From positions 1 through 10,559 of the forward strand of contig CALEIL010000513.1 in assembly GCA_937876435.1 (NCBI GenBank): DNA of 10,559 nt, in the 5' to 3' direction. Shown one piece after another: positions 7,360-10,559 of the stretch. The notes beneath the pieces were generated by a model that searched no databases, was not told where the DNA came from, and worked only from the letters and a program-made list of their open reading frames with translations. Every line of letters begins with the position of its first letter. The stretch's first letter is position 1. The DNA comes from an uncultured Bacteroidota bacterium. GTDB lineage: Bacteria; Bacteroidota; Bacteroidia; Chitinophagales; Saprospiraceae. Made by a program: the position numbers and the translations under genes.

Positions 7360-8799
7360 CTATTCTCCCGGGTCATACACTTCGAGGATTTCAGCCTCTA
7401 CCTCCCGAAGATAGGATTTTAAAATGACAGCCAATTCTTCCGTTTTTTGGGTTTGATCGAGGGCAATATTGCGGGTTTCACCTGGATCCACAGCGAGATT
7501 AAACAATTCCAGTTTACCCGTTTTCCATAGTTTGACAAGCTTATAATTTCCCACGATCACCGCAGAATGAGGGTAATGGTCGTTGAATCTGTGAAAGATA
7601 AGCGGTCGCCGGTCCCAATCCGTTGTGGGTGATTTCTGCTCCGTTAACAATTCTCTGAAACTCATCCCATCCACATCTGCCGGAATATCTCCGGAATATC
7701 CGGCCAGATCAGCCACCGTCGGCAGAATATCCCAGCCCGCCACGGATGCATCGGTCTGACTCCCGGGCTGGATCCCGGGTCCGGCTACGATAAACGGGAC
7801 ACGGATGCCTCCCTCGTAGAGCGTCCATTTTCCTCCCCGCAGCGGGTAGTTTCGGCGCAATCTGGAGTAATCACCAGGGTCGATCATTTTCTGATTGGTC
7901 TGAGGAATCAGTTCCACCCCTCCGTTGTCGGACATGTAAATAATATACGTATGATCTTCAATTCCCAATTCATAAACCATGTCGATGATCTCCCCGACCC
8001 CCCGGTCGAGATCGTCGGTCATAGCGGCAAAGCCAGGATTCCCGTGGATCTTGCCTGGATCCCGTTTCCAGTATTTTTCCAGGGTTTCTTCCCGCGCCTG
8101 GATATCCACGTGAGTAGCGTAATGGGAAACCTGAAGGTAGAAAGGATGATCCGATGCGACCTGCCGTTTCATAAAATTAACGGCTCTTCCCGTGAGACTC
8201 TCGATTTTCTTAGGATCCGATCCGATAAAGTATTCCGTCCATTTGGCCACCGAGGAGGAATTCATGTTCCCGTGACCGTTTCCCGTATTGCCATCGCTTT
8301 CATCATACCCCAGATCTTCGGGATATACGTCTGCTCTCAAATCCCATTTTCCGTAGTGCGCAGTCCGGTAAGCGGGATCCACCGATTTCAACACCAAAGG
8401 GATCGTCAGACGATCACCGGAGTCGGGATGATGCGTGATTGCAAACCGTCGATCCCCCTGCCGCGCCGGAGTTTGTCCGAAAAGTATGCTGCGCCTCGAG
8501 GGGGAGCAAATCGCTGCCGGTGAATACCCGCGGGAAAACCGCTTCCCCAGAGCAGATAACCGTTCGAGTTGCGGGGTTTCATAAAAATCACTTCTGGAGC
8601 CGGGAAGGTTGTCATCCATCTGAACCGATGTGGAAGTCCATCCCTGGTCGTCCGTCAGAATCAGTATAAAATTGGGTGATTTTTGAGCGCATAGAGGAGC
8701 TGTCATCCCCAGGAAGAATATAAATGCAAGAATCAGGATGCGCTGTGATCGTCTTTCCCTTACTATCAAATTTCTGTCTGTGTGGTACTTAATTTTCAT
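7360..8799 (-). CDS. Family S1 arylsulfatase-type sulfatase, secreted
   Basis: This is a second formylglycine-dependent sulfatase of 479 residues. The start at 8799 gives MKIKYH..., a basic n-region and a hydrophobic core (ILILAFIFFLGMTAPLCAQ) typical of an exported protein, with probable cleavage after CAQ near residue 39; the frame extends to 8871 without signal character. Catalytic features: metal-binding Asp50-Asp51 (ILTDDQGW), catalytic Cys98 in ICSPSRRSILFG, Lys151 in HYGKWDLR, His226 and His230 in VSHYATHVDIQA, Asp-Asn in YMSDNGG, and GGKWTLYEGGIRVPFIV. In many arylsulfatases the third motif reads GKWH; here the His is an Asp (residue 153). The ATHVDIQA block resembles PUL sulfatases that carry AVHTPIQA, but I do not assign a subfamily or substrate. 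It lies 43 bases after the lyase stop and is probably co-transcribed with it. The different sequence from the neighbouring sulfatase suggests a different sulfate position. Confidence 0.92.
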   Translation of the reverse strand: MKIKYHTDRNLIVRERRSQRILILAFIFFLGMTAPLCAQKSPNFILILTDDQGWTSTSVQMDDNLPGSRSDFYETPQLERLSALGKRFSRGYSPAAICSPSRRSILFGQTPARQGDRRFAITHHPDSGDRLTIPLVLKSVDPAYRTAHYGKWDLRADVYPEDLGYDESDGNTGNGHGNMNSSSVAKWTEYFIGSDPKKIESLTGRAVNFMKRQVASDHPFYLQVSHYATHVDIQAREETLEKYWKRDPGKIHGNPGFAAMTDDLDRGVGEIIDMVYELGIEDHTYIIYMSDNGGVELIPQTNQKMIDPGDYSRLRRNYPLRGGKWTLYEGGIRVPFIVAGPGIQPGSQTDASVAGWDILPTVADLAGYSGDIPADVDGMSFRELLTEQKSPTTDWDRRPLIFHRFNDHYPHSAVIVGNYKLVKLWKTGKLELFNLAVDPGETRNIALDQTQKTEELAVILKSYLREVEAEILEVYDPGE

Positions 8800-8842
8800 G
8801 GTCCTGTTTTCTGTAAAATTTACGTTGGTTCTCAACACTATA

Positions 8843-9511
8843 TTATTGCATGACGGATTGTCGGAGGGCATCCATCACGGAGGCTGGCAACCGGTCTCCG
8901 GATTCTGTCATCACGGGCTTTCCGCCTATCATTTCGACCAACTTTGCGCTTCCGGCTTCCGCTCCCTCAAACACTTCTTCCCCGAGCCGAACTTCATCAC
9001 GACCGGTCGCAAAAGCTGCCCTCCCATCATTTCTGTACGCTTCCAGTCCGGTCGATGCGCCTGCATCCAGGGAAGCATTTATGACCCAGTCGCCGCAATG
9101 ATACCGGCCTTCATCATCCATGGTCACCTCCTGCCACTCCCTGGATGCTCCCACCTGAAATATGGCCAGATACCTCATATCACCGGTCATCTTACTGATG
9201 CCTGAGAGGTGCCAGTCATTATCCTCCAATTCCACCCGTTCGCCTTCCTCGTTCTTTTTTCCCCGCCAATTCTCTGCCGGAATTTCATATTTATTGGTGA
9301 CCTTCCATTCCAGATCCGTGGCGCCATACACGTCTACCAGTCCCGACACATCGTCTGATGTGAATATAAACCGGCCCGTTTTACCCCCGGAGGTATCCTG
9401 CCTCAGATCCATGTCACCGGGACTGTGCAGCAACCAGGACCACTCGACCGGGTCTTCGGATACCACCTCATCGTATACCACGACCATATCAGGGTACAGC
9501 ATCAAAATGTG
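8843..9511 (-). CDS. Heparinase II/III-like polysaccharide lyase, C-terminal fragment (5' end missing)
   Basis: About 220 residues match the C-terminal beta-sandwich part of heparinase II/III-type lyases, enzymes that cleave uronate-containing polysaccharides by beta-elimination. Typical features are HILMLYPDMVVVYDEV, EWSWLLHSPGDM, and ENWRGKKNEEGERV followed by DNDWHLSGIS. The C-terminus is intact (stop at 8843). The N-terminal alpha/alpha toroid with the catalytic residues is absent: near 9511 lyase-like sequence gives way to a region whose plus strand encodes a PKD protein. The minus frame stays open to 9673, but that part (for example GRANGGRSDREN) is the exact codon-aligned antisense of the PKD frame and is probably a shadow. 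No signal peptide or believable start is present; the first start-like codons, TTG and ATG near 9503, lie inside a conserved strand. A complete family member is usually over 600 residues. Alternative labels are PL12, PL15, PL17 or PL21; the fragment is too short to choose. Confidence 0.75.
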   Translation of the reverse strand, partial: HILMLYPDMVVVYDEVVSEDPVEWSWLLHSPGDMDLRQDTSGGKTGRFIFTSDDVSGLVDVYGATDLEWKVTNKYEIPAENWRGKKNEEGERVELEDNDWHLSGISKMTGDMRYLAIFQVGASREWQEVTMDDEGRYHCGDWVINASLDAGASTGLEAYRNDGRAAFATGRDEVRLGEEVFEGAEAGSAKLVEMIGGKPVMTESGDRLPASVMDALRQSVMQ

Positions 9512-9530
9512 GTGGGGAGTTGCGAAACTA
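9495..9530. other. Head-to-head junction of two 5'-truncated genes
   Basis: To the left the minus strand codes for a lyase strand (MLYPDMVVVYDEV); to the right the plus strand codes for PKD-protein sequence (NVVGSCETTSDR). There is no intergenic DNA, start codon or signal peptide for either. The exact base is not resolvable by eye, because the two frames are codon-aligned antisense. I see no flanking repeat or insertion sequence. Confidence 0.65.
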
Positions 9531-10559
9531 CTTCGGATAGGATAATTAACATTTTCCCGGTCGCTTCGGCCGCCATTCGCACGACCGATGTGAATGACGT
9601 AGATATTACTCCGGTCTTCTGTAAGGATCCTTCCGGCGCGATCAATGCTGAGGTGAAATTCAGCGATGTTTCGTTAAATCCCGACGCCAATACCCGCTGG
9701 CGGTGGGAGTTTTATGACAACCACGGCGCGTTGTATCGTACCGAACCCGGATCAGGGGCTATAAATACCCCCGGCTCGTCGTTTACAGAAACCTATACCA
9801 GTCCGGGCGTATACCGCGTTAAGCTGATCCTTTGGGATCAGACGGTTCCCTTTTGTACTTCGGAAGATGAAGCGCTTGTATATGTATATGAGTCGCCCCA
9901 GGCAGATTTCTCCTTTAGTTCTACCTGTAACTCCACACTGGTGGAGTTTACTGATAATTCTCAACTTGCCACAGTTATCAATGGCGATAATATACAAATA
10001 TGGGAATGGGATTTTGACTACGACGGCGCCGTCTTTACGCCGGATCAGACATTCACCGGTTCGTCGCCTGGGGCTTTCACGCACGATTTTGGCGCGCCGG
10101 GATCTTATGAGGTTGCTTTAAGAACAACAACCGAAAAGGGCGTCTGCTCGGATGTGGTTGTCAAAACTGTGCAGATTGTGGCGCCGGCGGTTGCTGATAT
10201 CTCCGCAGATCTTTCTTCGGGATGCGCGCCTCTGGAAGTGACGTTTACCAATGAATCCGCCGGTAGTCAGCCCGCCGGGATCGTCATTGCAGAATACCGC
10301 TGGCTGATTGATGAAGGAAGCGGATTTGTTGAGGTGGAAAGCCAGGATCCCGCCGACCCTTTATTTACAACTACCTATTCCCGGACTTTTGTAAATAATA
10401 CGAATCACGTGAAAATTTTTCGGGTGAAGCTGGCGGCCGAAACCAATCTGGGTTGCGAAGTAGAATCTGCGGTGGAAACGATCGAAGTTTACCCTCAGAT
10501 CCAAACCAATATTAGCAGCGATTATAACCTGCTAAACGACAACTGTTCGCCATTGGGCG
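9506..10559 (+). CDS. PKD-repeat cell-surface protein, internal fragment (both ends missing)
   Basis: The plus-strand frame is open from 9359 to the window end, with protein-like sequence from about 9506. No in-frame ATG is seen and no stop is reached, so both ends are missing. It encodes tandem PKD-like immunoglobulin folds. One carries VKFSDVSLNPDANTRWRWEF and TYTSPGVYRVKLIL; a second carries CNSTLVEFTDNS, IWEWDFDYDG and FGAPGSYEVALRT; a third carries GCAPLEVTFTNES and HVKIFRVKLAAET; a fourth begins with NCSPLG at the edge. The WEWDF and GxYxV patterns are the PKD hallmarks. Large PKD-repeat proteins in Bacteroidota are often secreted by the type IX system and act in adhesion or gliding, but no sorting domain is visible. 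It has no obvious link to glycan use and faces the lyase fragment head to head, so it may come from another genomic place. Confidence 0.75.

Noticed and set aside
7951..8523. 190-residue plus-strand frame antisense to the second sulfatase
   Set aside because: The minus strand here carries sulfatase motifs, so the plus frame is a shadow.
9502..9690. Minus-strand 62-residue frame across the junction
   Set aside because: It lies opposite the PKD coding frame and shows no known motif; it is probably spurious.

Overview
The window looks like a polysaccharide-utilization locus (PUL) from a member of the Bacteroidota. The evidence is a SusC/SusD pair, two formylglycine-type sulfatases, the C-terminal part of a heparinase II/III-like lyase, PKD-domain surface-protein repeats, and a perfect match to the Bacteroidota -7 promoter element (TAnnTTTG). 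Genus cannot be fixed from sequence alone. The SusC/SusD, two-sulfatase and lyase content suggests a sulfated, uronate-containing glycan, such as a glycosaminoglycan-like or algal polysaccharide; this is an inference.

Layout, read along the minus strand from right to left: C-terminal part of a heparinase-like lyase (8843 to about 9511), a secreted arylsulfatase-type enzyme (7360-8799), a lipoprotein sulfatase resembling iduronate-2-sulfatase (5790-7223), a 531-base AT-rich intergenic region (5259-5789), SusC split by a frameshift into an N-terminal piece (3426-5258) and a C-terminal piece (1957-3429), and SusD (168-1889). A 42-codon protein-like stretch without a start codon follows the SusD stop (59-187). 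The lyase and sulfatases are closely spaced and probably one transcription unit; susCD probably starts from its own promoter in the intergenic region.

In the model, SusD (surface lipoprotein lid) and SusC (TonB-dependent outer-membrane channel) import oligosaccharides, the lyase cleaves the uronate-containing chain, and the two sulfatases remove sulfate esters.

Two places look broken. SusC loses its frame at a run of four G (minus strand); five G would join both halves into one normal SusC of about 1,100 residues. Near 9495-9530 the lyase, reading leftwards, meets a plus-strand PKD-repeat protein reading rightwards, and both lack their 5' ends. This head-to-head join of two truncated genes is either a real rearrangement or a chimeric assembly or amplification joint, so the right-hand ~1 kb may not belong to this locus. 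I see no rRNA, tRNA, CRISPR array or insertion sequence. I found no clearly new system; the most open items are the small ORF and inverted repeat in the intergenic region and the orphan stretch after susD.
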